DNA of 36,284 nucleotides from Firmicutes bacterium UBA1065. GTDB taxonomy: Bacteria; Bacillota; Clostridia; Tissierellales; Sedimentibacteraceae. The stretch's first letter is position 1. Each line of letters starts with the position of its first letter. Below are positions 15,504 through 24,904 of the stretch, piece after piece. The notes beneath the pieces were generated by a model. It saw only the letters and a list, made by a program, of their open reading frames with translations. It did not search any database and was not told where the DNA came from. The position numbers and the translations under genes are program-made. The stretch lies in assembly GCA_002316225.1 (NCBI GenBank), contig DCDC01000103.1, positions 1 through 36,284 on the forward strand, in the 5' to 3' direction.

Positions 15504-17336
15504 ATGTTTGATATACAGGAAGAATTGAAGGCGCTGCCCGATAGCCCCGGTGTTTACCTGATGAAAAATGCCTTCGGGGAAATCATCTATGTGGGTAAGG
15601 CTAAAAACTTAAAAAAAAGGGTGAGACAATACTTTCAATCCAAAAATCATATACCGAAAATTCAGGCTATGATAAAAAATATTTCTGAATTCGAGTATAT
15701 AATTACGGATAATGAAGTTGAAGCCCTGATACTGGAAGCAAATTACATAAAAAAATACAGGCCTAAATACAATACCCTTTTAAGAGACGACAAACAATAC
15801 CCATATATTAAAATATCCGTTCAGGAAAAATACCCAAGGATTTACAAGGTAAGAGAAGTAAAAAGAGACGGGGCAAAATATTTCGGGCCCTATCCCAGTG
15901 CCTATGCGGTAAATGAAATAATAGACATCATAGGAGACTTGTTCAAACTCAGGAAATGTTCTTTAAAGCTTGACGGCACCAGGAAATGTCAAAGACCCTG
16001 CATGTATTATCATATAAACAGGTGTACTGCCCCATGCATGGGAAACGTTGACATGGAGGAATACAGGGAAGAAGTTAGAAAGGCGGCCGAGTTTTTGACG
16101 GGCGGCGAAGATATTATCAAGTCCTTAACCGAAAAAATGCTCAAGGCTTCCGAAAATATGGACTACGAAGAAGCTGCCAAATACAGGGACAGGATTAAAG
16201 CCCTTGAAGTCATCTCCCAAAAACAAAAGATAGCATCCGCAGCCGGCATCGACCAGGATGTTATCGGCAGTGCAATTGGTATCAACGAGGCCTGCATACA
16301 GATTTTCTTCATAAGAAACGGCAAAATTACAGGCAGCGAGCATTATTTGCTCACTAATATCGAAAATGAAACAAGAGAGCAAATAATCAGTTCATTTTTG
16401 ACTCAATTCTACACCGGCACGGTATACATACCCAAAGAAATATACATTGAAACCCAAATTGAGGATATGGAGGTCTTCGAGAAACTCTTATCCCAAAAAA
16501 GAGGAAACAAGGTGACCATAAAAGTGCCCCTTAAGGGAGAAAAGAGCATGCTTATTAAAATGACTAAGAAAAATGCTCTTGAGATACTGGAAAAGGGAAG
16601 CCAAAGGATCAGGAAAAACATTGAAGAAAGCATGAAGGCTCTTGAAGGTCTTAAGGACTTACTGGGGTTGGACAAAATTCCCGAAAGAATTGAAGCTTAT
16701 GATATTTCAAACATACAAGGGGTCCAATCCGTAGGCTCCATGGTCGTGTTTGAAAGAGGAATACCCAGTAAAAGCAATTACAGGCGTTTCAGAATAAAAA
16801 CCGTGGAGGGGCCAAACGATTATAAAAGCATGGAAGAAGTGCTGGAAAGAAGAATAAACAGGGGTTTAAGCGAAGAAAAAGAGGGTTTCCATAAAATGCC
16901 GGACTTGATTTTAATTGACGGAGGAAGAGGCCAGACTAAGATAGGGGAAGAAGTGGTAAGAAGTTTTGGCTTAAGAATTCCGGTGTGCGGTATGATTAAA
17001 GATGAAAAGCACACGACGAGGGGCCTGATATTTGAAAACGAGGAAATTGAGCTCAAGAAAACAGATCCGGTTTACCAGTTGATTTACAGGATTCAGGAAG
17101 AAGCTCACCGGTTTGCCATTGATTATCACAGGAATTTAAGAGACAAGACCCTGTTTAAATCGGAGTTGGACAATATTGAACTCATAGGAGAAAAAAGAAA
17201 AATAAACCTATTAAAAGAATTCGGGTCTGTTGAAAATATAAAGACCAAAAGTGTGGAAGAACTTTCCACTGTGTCCGGCATGAACACCAAGGCAGCAGAG
17301 GCGGTATACAATTATTTTCACAAGAAAAAAAGCTAG
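15504..17336 (+). CDS. uvrC: UvrABC system endonuclease subunit C
   Basis: This subunit makes both incisions in nucleotide excision repair after UvrB binds a lesion. Domains in order: a GIY-YIG nuclease (about 14-92, with PGVYLMKN and IIYVGKAKNLKKRV) for the 3' cut; a conserved Cys cluster (CSLKLDGTRKCQRPCMYYHI near 153); a UVR motif that contacts UvrB (about 205-235, DYEEAAKYRDRIKALE); an RNase H-like nuclease (about 385-540, with EAYDISNIQG and LILIDGGRGQ) for the 5' cut; and C-terminal helix-hairpin-helix repeats (about 550-610). Length of 610 residues is standard. HprK follows 45 bases later, an arrangement I associate with Clostridia. Confidence 0.97.
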   Translation: MFDIQEELKALPDSPGVYLMKNAFGEIIYVGKAKNLKKRVRQYFQSKNHIPKIQAMIKNISEFEYIITDNEVEALILEANYIKKYRPKYNTLLRDDKQYPYIKISVQEKYPRIYKVREVKRDGAKYFGPYPSAYAVNEIIDIIGDLFKLRKCSLKLDGTRKCQRPCMYYHINRCTAPCMGNVDMEEYREEVRKAAEFLTGGEDIIKSLTEKMLKASENMDYEEAAKYRDRIKALEVISQKQKIASAAGIDQDVIGSAIGINEACIQIFFIRNGKITGSEHYLLTNIENETREQIISSFLTQFYTGTVYIPKEIYIETQIEDMEVFEKLLSQKRGNKVTIKVPLKGEKSMLIKMTKKNALEILEKGSQRIRKNIEESMKALEGLKDLLGLDKIPERIEAYDISNIQGVQSVGSMVVFERGIPSKSNYRRFRIKTVEGPNDYKSMEEVLERRINRGLSEEKEGFHKMPDLILIDGGRGQTKIGEEVVRSFGLRIPVCGMIKDEKHTTRGLIFENEEIELKKTDPVYQLIYRIQEEAHRFAIDYHRNLRDKTLFKSELDNIELIGEKRKINLLKEFGSVENIKTKSVEELSTVSGMNTKAAEAVYNYFHKKKS

Positions 17337-17381
17337 AAGCATAAGTTCATGATTACTTAATATATAGAGGGATGGTAGGCT

Positions 17382-18299
17382 ATGCAGTATGTAAAGCTTG
17401 AAGATTTAGTCGCTTATACGGAAATAGAGCCGGTTTATTATCCGGAAGATGTTCAATCCAGAATATATACACCCGATATAGTCAGACCGGGTCTTCAAAT
17501 GGCGGGATATTTTGAATGGTTTTCCTTCGAGCGGGTTCAGGTGATGGGAAAGGCGGAAACCCTGTACTTAAGGACCCTGGATGAAAAAGTAAAAAATGAA
17601 AGATTGGATAAATTTTTCAGCTTTCCCATACCGGCTTTGATTGTAGCCAATGAAATGGAAGTTGATGACATCATTATTCATTATGCAAAAAAATACAAAA
17701 GACCGGTTTTTAAATCAAACCAGAGAACAGACAAATTAGTAAACATAATGATCAACTTCCTGGAAGAGGAATTGGCTGAAGAAACGACCCTGCACGGGGT
17801 TTGTCTGGAAGTTTTCGGGGTGGGAGTATTCATAAGGGGTAAAAGCAGCATCGGGAAAAGCGAAACAGCCCTGGAACTGATAAACAGAGGCCACAGGCTT
17901 GTTGCCGACGATGCGGTAATTATCAAAAAGGTTGAGGGGGGCCTGAAGGCAACATGTCCCGAGCTAACCCGCCACCTGATGGAAATAAGGGGTATAGGCA
18001 TACTTGATATTCAGCATTTATTTGGGGTAGGCTCCATAAGGATAGAGCAGTTCATAGAATTGGTGGTTGATTTGGAAGAATGGGATGACAATAAGGAGTA
18101 TGACAGAATTGGCAAGGACGAAGAATATACGGAAATATTGGGCATCAAGGTACCTAAGGTAATCATTCCCGTAAGGCCCGGAAGAAACACTTCAGCCATC
18201 ATTGAGATAGCTGCCAAGAATTACAGGCAGAAACTCTTAGGTTTCAACCCCCTTGAAAGCTACAACAAGAAATTCAGGAACCTGATTCAAAAACAGTGA
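17382..18299 (+). CDS. hprK: HPr kinase/phosphorylase
   Basis: This bifunctional enzyme phosphorylates HPr on Ser46 or removes that phosphate, and so controls carbon catabolite repression through CcpA in Gram-positive bacteria. The N-terminal domain (about 1-130) precedes a kinase domain with the P-loop GKSSIGKSE (about 152-160), the RLVADDAV segment near 173, and the HPrK/P signature EIRGIGILDIQHLFGVGSI near 204. Length of 305 residues is typical. It lies 45 bases after uvrC in the same direction with no clear promoter between them, so co-transcription is likely. No ptsH gene is in the window. Confidence 0.96.
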   Translation: MQYVKLEDLVAYTEIEPVYYPEDVQSRIYTPDIVRPGLQMAGYFEWFSFERVQVMGKAETLYLRTLDEKVKNERLDKFFSFPIPALIVANEMEVDDIIIHYAKKYKRPVFKSNQRTDKLVNIMINFLEEELAEETTLHGVCLEVFGVGVFIRGKSSIGKSETALELINRGHRLVADDAVIIKKVEGGLKATCPELTRHLMEIRGIGILDIQHLFGVGSIRIEQFIELVVDLEEWDDNKEYDRIGKDEEYTEILGIKVPKVIIPVRPGRNTSAIIEIAAKNYRQKLLGFNPLESYNKKFRNLIQKQ

Positions 18300-18312
18300 C
18301 CTATTTTTCTTG

Positions 18313-18341
18313 TTGCAATAAAAATCCATATACGGTATAAT
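18313..18341 (+). promoter_or_regulatory. Promoter of the pyruvate:ferredoxin oxidoreductase gene
   Basis: TTGCAA (18313-18318), a 17-bp spacer and a consensus TATAAT (18336-18341). Transcription would start near 18348, with a 58-base leader ending in the strong ribosome site AGGAGG. Confidence 0.72.
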
Positions 18342-18405
18342 TTAATGAGTATTGGTCATAATCAATATTCATGGTTACAATTATAATATATAGGAGGATA
18401 TACAA

Positions 18406-21400
18406 ATGTCAAAAGTCATGAAATCTATGGACGGAAATACCGCTGCAGCGTACATAGCATATGCCTTTACCGAAGTAGCAGCTATTTTCCCCATAACACC
18501 TTCATCACCTATGCCTGAGCATATTGACGAATGGGCGGCACATGGTCAGAAGAACATTTTTGGACAGACGGTAAGAGTAACCGAGCTTGAATCAGAAGCC
18601 GGTGCTGCAGGTGCTGTTCATGGTTCCTTACAGGCAGGAGCACTTACATCAACTTTCACAGCTTCTCAGGGACTCTTGCTAATGATTCCTAACATGTACA
18701 AAATTGCAGGAGAATTATTGCCTGGAGTATTCCATGTTACCGCAAGAGCAGTTGCAGGTCATGCTCTGTCAATATTCGGAGATCATTCGGACGTAATGGC
18801 TGCAAGACAAACAGGTTTTGCAATGTTAGCTTCAGGAAGCGTTCAGGAAGTAATGGATATTTCTGCAGTAGCCCACCTTGCAGCTATCAAATCCAGAGTA
18901 CCATTCCTCAACTTCTTCGATGGATTCAGAACATCCCATGAAATTCAAAAAATAGAAGTACTGGACTATGCAGACTTGGCTAAGCTGGTTGACATGGATG
19001 CTGTCAATGAATTCAGAAAGAGATCATTGAATCCGGAACATCCCGTTACAAGAGGAACTGCTCAAAATCCTGATATTTTCTTCCAGGCTAAGGAAGCTTC
19101 AAACAAATATTATGAAGCTGTTCCCGATATAGTAAATGATTACATGAAGGAAATAAGCAAGCTTACGGGAAGAGAATACAAACCCTTTGTATACTACGGT
19201 GCAGAAGACGCAGACCGCATAATAGTTGCCATCGGCTCTGTAACGGAAACAGCAAAAGAAGTTATAGATTACCTGAATGCAAAGGGAGAAAAAGTTGGTA
19301 TAGTAATAGTTCATTTGTACAGGCCTTTCTCGGAAAAATATTTCTTTGATGTTATGCCCAAGACTGTTAAAAAAATAGCAGTATTAGACAGGACCAAGGA
19401 GCCCGGTTCGGTTGGTGAACCCTTGTACCTGGATGTAAAAGCAATGTTCTACAACAAGGAAAATGCACCTCTGATCGTTGGTGGAAGATATGGTCTGGGT
19501 TCAAAAGACACGACTCCTGCACAAATATTTGCCGTATTTAACAACCTTAAAGCTGATGAACCAAAGGACGGCTTTACAATAGGCATCGTTGATGACGTAA
19601 CATTCAAATCTTTGGAAATTCCTGAAGTTATAAACGTATCAGCTCCCGGTACCGTTAGATGTAAATTCTGGGGACTTGGGTCTGACGGAACAGTTGGCGC
19701 CAATAAGGATGCCATAAAGATCATAGGTGACAACACAGACATGTATGCACAGGGTTATTTCTCATATGACTCCAAGAAATCAGGCGGTGTTACGGTATCT
19801 CACCTGAGATTCGGTAAATTCCCCATCAGGTCAACTTATTTGATAGATGAAGCAGACTTTGTTTCACTTTCACAGCAGTCATATGTGGATAAATACGATG
19901 TGCTTGAAGGATTGAAAAAAGGCGGTACCTTCCTCTTGAATACCATCTGGTCAAAGGAAGAACTGGATAAATACCTACCTGCCAAATACAAGAGATACAT
20001 GGCTGAAAATAACATCAACTTCTATACTATCAATGCAACCCAGATAGCCAGAGATTTAGGACTGGGCAACAAGACAAACATGATAATCCAGTCGGCATTC
20101 TTTAAATTAGCAAATGTTATTCCTATAGATGATGCGGTTAAATACTTGTATGAAGCCATTGAAGAATCCTACGGCAGAAAAGGCGATCTAGTTGTTCAAA
20201 TGAATAAAGCCGCAGTTGATAAAGGTATTACGGATCTTGTAAAGATAGATATACCGGAAGAATGGAAATATGCCGTTGATGACAATAAAGTAAAGGGCGG
20301 CTTGGCAGAAGTTTATACCGAAGATGAGAAACCTGACTTTGTTAAGAATGTTGCGGATGTCATGAACAAGCAGCAAGGAGATAAGCTGCCGGTAAGCACA
20401 TTTGTAGACAGAGAAGACGGTACCTTCCCGCCCGGAACAGCTGCATATGAAAAGAGAGGAATTGCCGTAACTGTTCCAAGATGGATTCCTGAAAACTGCA
20501 TACAATGTAATCAGTGTTCATTCATATGTCCACATGCCGTTATAAGACCTACCCTTCTGGATGCAAATGAAAAAGTAAATGCACCGGAAGATTTTGTAAC
20601 TGTAAAAGCTGTAGGCAAGGGCTTGGAAGGACTGGAATACAGAATTCAAATAAGCACCCTTGATTGCACCGGTTGCGGAAACTGTGCAGATATCTGCCCG
20701 GGCAAGAAAGGCAACAAGGCTTTGGTAATGGTTCCCATTGCTGAAGAAGTTGATAAAGAAGTTCCAAACTGGAGATATGCAACAGAAAAAGTTACAATAA
20801 AAGATAATTTGATGGATAAAGGAACAGTAAAAGGCAGCCAGTTCTGCAAACCATACCTTGAATTCTCAGGAGCATGTGCAGGCTGCGGTGAAACTGCATA
20901 CATTAAGACCATCACTCAGCTCTTTGGCGACAGGATGATGATTGCAAACGCAACAGGCTGTTCATCAATTTGGGGAGCCTCCGCACCTTCAACTCCATAT
21001 ACAAAAGATTCTAAGGGGAAAGGACCTTCATGGGCAAACTCCTTATTTGAAGACAATGCTGAGTACGGATACGGAATGGCAACAGCCGTAAGACAAATCA
21101 GAGACGGCATCCAGTTGTCAATGGAAGAGCTGTTGGAAAAGAACATTAAGCCTGAATTGAAAGAAGCAATACAAGAATGGATCGCAAACAGAGAATCAGG
21201 CGAAGGATCAAAGGCAGCCAGCGCCAAGGTTCTTGAAGTTCTTGAAGGATATGAACCATGTGATGAATGTGCTCAGGCAATCAAGAACATTTTAGACAAG
21301 AAAGATTACCTGGTTAAGAAGTCACAATGGATAATCGGCGGTGACGGATGGGCATACGATATAGGATATGGCGGACTGGACCATGTACTGGCATCCGGAG

Positions 21401-21972
21401 AAGATGTGAATGTACTGGTACTTGATACCGAAGTTTACTCCAATACAGGCGGTCAGTCATCAAAGGCAACTCCTACCGCATCAGTGGCAAAATTTGCTGC
21501 AGCAGGTAAGAGAGTAAAGAAGAAAGACCTTGGATTGATAGCGGCAACTTATGGCTATGTATATGTAGCCCAGGTTGCAATCGGGGCAAACATGAATCAG
21601 TTCCTGAAAGCAGTACAGGAAGCAGAAAGCTATCCGGGACCATCACTGATTATAGCTTATGCACCATGTATCAACCATGGAATTAAAGCCGGAATGGGCA
21701 AGACAGTTGAAAGAGAAAAATTAGCCGTTGAAGCAGGATACTGGCATCTGTACAGGTACAATCCGCTTCTCAAGGAAGAAGGAAAGAATCCGTTCGTATT
21801 GGATTCCAAGGCACCAACGGCATCATTCAGAGAATTCCTTGAAGGCGAAGTAAGATATGCATCATTGAAGACTACCTTCCCGGAAATTGCTGAAGAACTG
21901 TATGTCAAGGCTGAAAAAGATGCCAGGGAAAGATATGAAAGCTATGTAAGAATGGCTGAAATGAAGTATTAA
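18406..21972 (+). CDS. nifJ: Pyruvate:ferredoxin (flavodoxin) oxidoreductase, single-chain
   Basis: This enzyme oxidatively decarboxylates pyruvate to acetyl-CoA and CO2 and reduces ferredoxin, the central step of clostridial fermentation. The single 1188-residue chain contains all domains in order: the pyrimidine-binding domain (from the start, with TELESEAGAAGAVHG near 64), transketolase C-like domain (about 255-385), gamma domain and EKR region (about 415-660), a two-cluster ferredoxin domain with CIQCNQCSFICP (about 697) and CTGCGNCADICP (about 754), and the TPP-binding domain with CAGCGE (about 824) and GDGWAYDIGYGGLDHV (about 980). The coding sequence looks tuned to high expression compared with neighbours. 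It has its own strong promoter and a UUCG-loop terminator, so it is a single-gene unit. Confidence 0.97.
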   Translation: MSKVMKSMDGNTAAAYIAYAFTEVAAIFPITPSSPMPEHIDEWAAHGQKNIFGQTVRVTELESEAGAAGAVHGSLQAGALTSTFTASQGLLLMIPNMYKIAGELLPGVFHVTARAVAGHALSIFGDHSDVMAARQTGFAMLASGSVQEVMDISAVAHLAAIKSRVPFLNFFDGFRTSHEIQKIEVLDYADLAKLVDMDAVNEFRKRSLNPEHPVTRGTAQNPDIFFQAKEASNKYYEAVPDIVNDYMKEISKLTGREYKPFVYYGAEDADRIIVAIGSVTETAKEVIDYLNAKGEKVGIVIVHLYRPFSEKYFFDVMPKTVKKIAVLDRTKEPGSVGEPLYLDVKAMFYNKENAPLIVGGRYGLGSKDTTPAQIFAVFNNLKADEPKDGFTIGIVDDVTFKSLEIPEVINVSAPGTVRCKFWGLGSDGTVGANKDAIKIIGDNTDMYAQGYFSYDSKKSGGVTVSHLRFGKFPIRSTYLIDEADFVSLSQQSYVDKYDVLEGLKKGGTFLLNTIWSKEELDKYLPAKYKRYMAENNINFYTINATQIARDLGLGNKTNMIIQSAFFKLANVIPIDDAVKYLYEAIEESYGRKGDLVVQMNKAAVDKGITDLVKIDIPEEWKYAVDDNKVKGGLAEVYTEDEKPDFVKNVADVMNKQQGDKLPVSTFVDREDGTFPPGTAAYEKRGIAVTVPRWIPENCIQCNQCSFICPHAVIRPTLLDANEKVNAPEDFVTVKAVGKGLEGLEYRIQISTLDCTGCGNCADICPGKKGNKALVMVPIAEEVDKEVPNWRYATEKVTIKDNLMDKGTVKGSQFCKPYLEFSGACAGCGETAYIKTITQLFGDRMMIANATGCSSIWGASAPSTPYTKDSKGKGPSWANSLFEDNAEYGYGMATAVRQIRDGIQLSMEELLEKNIKPELKEAIQEWIANRESGEGSKAASAKVLEVLEGYEPCDECAQAIKNILDKKDYLVKKSQWIIGGDGWAYDIGYGGLDHVLASGEDVNVLVLDTEVYSNTGGQSSKATPTASVAKFAAAGKRVKKKDLGLIAATYGYVYVAQVAIGANMNQFLKAVQEAESYPGPSLIIAYAPCINHGIKAGMGKTVEREKLAVEAGYWHLYRYNPLLKEEGKNPFVLDSKAPTASFREFLEGEVRYASLKTTFPEIAEELYVKAEKDARERYESYVRMAEMKY

Positions 21973-21986
21973 TAATAAAGCAAAAC

Positions 21987-22014
21987 AAAAAGACAGGTTC
22001 GCCTGTCTTTTTTG
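21987..22014 (+). terminator. nifJ terminator with a UUCG tetraloop
   Basis: AAAAAGACAGG (21987-21997) and CCTGTCTTTTT (22002-22012) form a perfect 11-bp stem closed by a TTCG loop and followed by further T residues, 15 bases after the nifJ stop codon. This is a very strong intrinsic terminator. Confidence 0.92.
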
Positions 22015-22069
22015 TATAGGAAGCTTATTTTTTGAAATAATAAAAATAAACTTCACTTAAGGAGACAAT

Positions 22070-22303
22070 ATGGATAATAAAGCAAAACCTGACGACAGAA
22101 GAGACAATGTAGAAAGAATTCAGTTCAATATTGACAATACCATAAAAAATTACAGGGAAACGGAGGATGCAATCAAACTAGCCGAAGACGAAAAACAAAA
22201 ACGAGAGCTGGAAGAAAAAAACAAAAGGCGGGCCCAGGCCTTGAAGGGTATGCGTGAAGAAATCAGGGAGGAGGCCCTAGACAGGAAAAACCAATATAAA
22301 TAA
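22070..22303 (+). CDS. tlp: Small acid-soluble spore protein, Tlp family
   Basis: This is a 77-residue, highly charged, helical protein. The N-terminal PDDRRDNVERIQ, the NTIKNYRETEDAI segment and the C-terminal charged helix rich in EEK, KRR and EIREEA match the Tlp (thioredoxin-like, misnamed) class of minor small acid-soluble spore proteins, made in the forespore in Bacillus and Clostridium. It implies that the organism can sporulate. AAGGAGA precedes the ATG. A faint sigma-G-like pair (GTATA at 22014 and AAATAATA about 17 bases later) lies upstream, but that match is weak. It has its own terminator and is flanked by vegetative genes with separate promoters. Confidence 0.8.
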   Translation: MDNKAKPDDRRDNVERIQFNIDNTIKNYRETEDAIKLAEDEKQKRELEEKNKRRAQALKGMREEIREEALDRKNQYK

Positions 22304-22309
22304 AAACCA

Positions 22310-22346
22310 GGGACATTCTTTCCAAGGGGTAAAGATTGTCCCTTTT
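22310..22346 (+). terminator. tlp terminator
   Basis: GGGACA (22310-22315) pairs with TGTCCC (22337-22342), and TCTTT pairs with AAAGA inside across one T-T mismatch. TTTT follows. It sits a few bases after the tlp stop codon. Confidence 0.8.
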
Positions 22347-22380
22347 CTTATGGGAAGTTATTTTGTTTAGTTTTTGTTTC

Positions 22381-22425
22381 TTGCAGAATAAAGCCATATG
22401 CAATATAATTAGTTATAAACTAATT
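22381..22425 (+). promoter_or_regulatory. murF-ddl promoter with an inverted repeat at the start site
   Basis: TTGCAG (22381-22386), a 17-bp spacer and TATAAT (22404-22409). The inverted repeat AATTAGTT-ATA-AACTAATT (22407-22425) overlaps the end of the -10 and the predicted start site near 22416. It could be an operator or a 5'-end hairpin; no regulator is assigned. Confidence 0.65.
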
Positions 22426-22441
22426 TTGAAAGGGTCTAAGA

Positions 22442-23833
22442 ATGATAAAGATTAAAATAGAAGAAGCAGCCGACATTTTAAATGCCCCTTGCATTGGAAC
22501 CTGTCATTGGGACAAGCTAATAGAAGGTGTGAGCATTGACTCAAGAAATGTTAAAGAGAACAATCTTTTCGTACCAATAAAGGGAATGACCGTCAACGGT
22601 CACTCTTTTGTCCAGGATGCCATCAAAAAGGGGGCAATTGCAAGCTTGTGGAATAAAGACGAGCCAAACCCTCCTGAGGATATAGCCCTTATTTTAGTTG
22701 AAGATACGGTAAAAGCCCTCCAGGATCTTTCCCGTTATTACAGAAACAAACTGAATGTCAAAATAGTGGGGGTTACGGGCAGCAACGGAAAAACATCCAC
22801 AAAGGATATCACTGCCGCCATACTGTCTCAAAAGTATAAAACACAAAAAACCCTTGGAAACTACAATACGGAAATTGGTGTGCCCTTTACCCTTCTTTCC
22901 CTGGATGATGATTGCCAGGCTGCCGTAATAGAAATGGGTATGGAAAGGAAGGGGGATATCGAGTTTTTGACGGATTTGGTCCAGCCGGATATAGCAATTA
23001 TAACCAGTGTAGGTTTAGTCCACATAGACAATTTTGCTTCCATTGAAGAAATAGCCGGGGCCAAGCTTGAAATAGCCAAAGGGATTAAAGACGGCGGTTT
23101 ATTAATATATTACGGTGATGACCCTTTGATTCAAGAAACCGTGAGAAATACCAGGATTAAAGAAAGTATACGAAGGCAGACCTTTGGTTTGAACAGAAAC
23201 AATACCCTGTGGCTGAAGGACTTCAGGCAGGATTTAAAAGGCATAACAATCAAAGTGAGCGATGAAAGCCTTGATGAGCTCCATATAGATATTTTAGGCA
23301 AGCACCAGGCTTTAAATGCCATGGCGGCAATTCTGGCCGCTAAGGAATTGGGAATGGGGCCGGAAGAAATCCGGCCAGGACTGTTAAAAATTGAAAAAAC
23401 AGGTCTAAGGAATGAAGTTATAAAAATAAACAGTTGCAATATATTAAATGACTGTTATAAATCTAATCCCGTAAGCATCAGTGCAGCTTTGGATATTTTT
23501 GATTTATTCGATTCAAAAAAGAAGATTGCCGTCTTGGGGGACATGCTGGGCTACAGGGAAATGAGCCATGATGTCCACTACCAGGTAGGCAGGGATTTAT
23601 ACCCCCATCATATCGATGAGCTGGTTACCATTGGCCAGGAAGCCAAGTTTATAGCCAGGGGGGCCAGGGAAAATACAAATATAAAAAATATAGTGGAATT
23701 TGATACAAAAGAAGAAGCAGCCACATATTTGAAGAAATACCTTACTGAGGACTGCACAATTTTGGTTAAAGGCTCAAGGTTTTTAAAACTTGAATATATA
23801 GCAAATAAATTAAAGGAGTGGGGAAATGAATAA
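22442..23833 (+). CDS. murF: UDP-MurNAc-tripeptide:D-Ala-D-Ala ligase
   Basis: This ATP-dependent cytoplasmic ligase adds the D-Ala-D-Ala dipeptide to the muramyl tripeptide, the last cytoplasmic step of peptidoglycan precursor assembly. The 463-residue chain has the three Mur ligase domains: an N-terminal UDP-substrate domain (with GVSIDSRNVKENNLFVPIKG near residue 28), a central ATPase domain with the P-loop GSNGKTSTKD (about 113) and the EMGMERKGDIEFL segment, and a C-terminal domain with NDCYKSNPVSISAAL near 338 and AVLGDMLGYREMS. The stop codon overlaps the start of ddl, so the enzyme that makes the dipeptide and the one that uses it are translationally coupled. Confidence 0.95.
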   Translation: MIKIKIEEAADILNAPCIGTCHWDKLIEGVSIDSRNVKENNLFVPIKGMTVNGHSFVQDAIKKGAIASLWNKDEPNPPEDIALILVEDTVKALQDLSRYYRNKLNVKIVGVTGSNGKTSTKDITAAILSQKYKTQKTLGNYNTEIGVPFTLLSLDDDCQAAVIEMGMERKGDIEFLTDLVQPDIAIITSVGLVHIDNFASIEEIAGAKLEIAKGIKDGGLLIYYGDDPLIQETVRNTRIKESIRRQTFGLNRNNTLWLKDFRQDLKGITIKVSDESLDELHIDILGKHQALNAMAAILAAKELGMGPEEIRPGLLKIEKTGLRNEVIKINSCNILNDCYKSNPVSISAALDIFDLFDSKKKIAVLGDMLGYREMSHDVHYQVGRDLYPHHIDELVTIGQEAKFIARGARENTNIKNIVEFDTKEEAATYLKKYLTEDCTILVKGSRFLKLEYIANKLKEWGNE

Positions 23834-24881
23834 AACAAGGTTGGCAATATTGTTTGGGGGTAAATCCACTGAATACCCCGTTTCACTTCATTCAGCAGCG
23901 GCAATAATCGACAATGTTCCCAAGGATTTGTATGAAGTGACCCTGATCGGAATCACAAGGGAAGGCAAGTGGCTTCATTACGAAGGAAGCACGGATAAAA
24001 TAAATGATGATACCTGGCACGAAGGTCCCTTGAGTCCCGTCCTCTTGAGCATGGGGGAATTTAAAGGCTTAATTAAGCTGAATGAAAGCGACAATACCTA
24101 TGAGAAGATTGAAATCGACTGTATTTTTCCCGTTCTTCACGGAAGAAACGGAGAAGACGGCACAATTCAGGGTATGTGCCAGATGGCAGGTATTCCATAT
24201 GTAGGCTGCGACATGACTTCTTCCGCCCTGGCCATGGACAAGGAATACACCCACATGATATGCGAGATGTCAGGAATTAAAACTGCTCCTTATATGACAG
24301 CGGTAAAACATAAGGGCTTGAACATAAAAGACTTATATGAGGAAACCGTTAAAAAACTGTCCCTACCCATTTTCATTAAGCCTGCCAACAGCGGTTCTTC
24401 CATCGGTATAAGCAAGGTAAGAAGCTATGATGAATTTGAAAAGGGTCTTATGGAAGCCTTTGAACATGACAGAAAAATTATTTTGGAATCAAATATAGAA
24501 GGCTTTGAAATCGGTTGTGCCGTCGTTGGGAACGATGACCTTGTAATTGGTGAGGTTGATGAAATAGACACCAAGAATGACTTTTTTGATTATGAGGAAA
24601 AGTATTCCCAGCGTAATTCAAAAATCCATTGTCCTGCCCGAATAAGCGATGACCTTAAAGCCCAGGCAAAGGAAATTGCGGCAAAGGTCTACAAGGCATT
24701 GGGCTGCAGGGGACTTTCCAGGATAGATATGTTTTTAACTCCCCAGAATGAAATTTATTTAAATGAAGTAAATACAATCCCAGGCCTTACAGGCTTAAGC
24801 AGGTATCCTTCCATGCTCAAAAAAATAGGCATTGAATACAAGGACTTGATAGTAAAATTAGTGGATTTGGCAATGGAATGA
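23826..24881 (+). CDS. ddl: D-alanine--D-alanine ligase
   Basis: This ATP-grasp enzyme joins two D-alanines to make the dipeptide used by MurF. Its 351 residues contain LFGGKSTEYPVSLHSA near the N-terminus (the family form usually reads GG-S-EH-VS, so the Tyr-Pro here is a variant), LHGRNGEDGTIQG near 105, PIFIKPANSGSSIGISKV near 180, the RIDMFL segment near 299 and NEVNTIPGLTGLSRYP near 317. The start ATG overlaps the end of murF by eight bases and has GGAGTGGGGAA before it. The Tyr that favours lactate over alanine in vancomycin-resistance ligases cannot be judged here without alignment, so D-Ala-D-Ala activity is assumed. Confidence 0.94.
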   Translation: MNKTRLAILFGGKSTEYPVSLHSAAAIIDNVPKDLYEVTLIGITREGKWLHYEGSTDKINDDTWHEGPLSPVLLSMGEFKGLIKLNESDNTYEKIEIDCIFPVLHGRNGEDGTIQGMCQMAGIPYVGCDMTSSALAMDKEYTHMICEMSGIKTAPYMTAVKHKGLNIKDLYEETVKKLSLPIFIKPANSGSSIGISKVRSYDEFEKGLMEAFEHDRKIILESNIEGFEIGCAVVGNDDLVIGEVDEIDTKNDFFDYEEKYSQRNSKIHCPARISDDLKAQAKEIAAKVYKALGCRGLSRIDMFLTPQNEIYLNEVNTIPGLTGLSRYPSMLKKIGIEYKDLIVKLVDLAME

Positions 24882-24904
24882 TGTGAATGGCAAATTGAAT
24901 TTGA

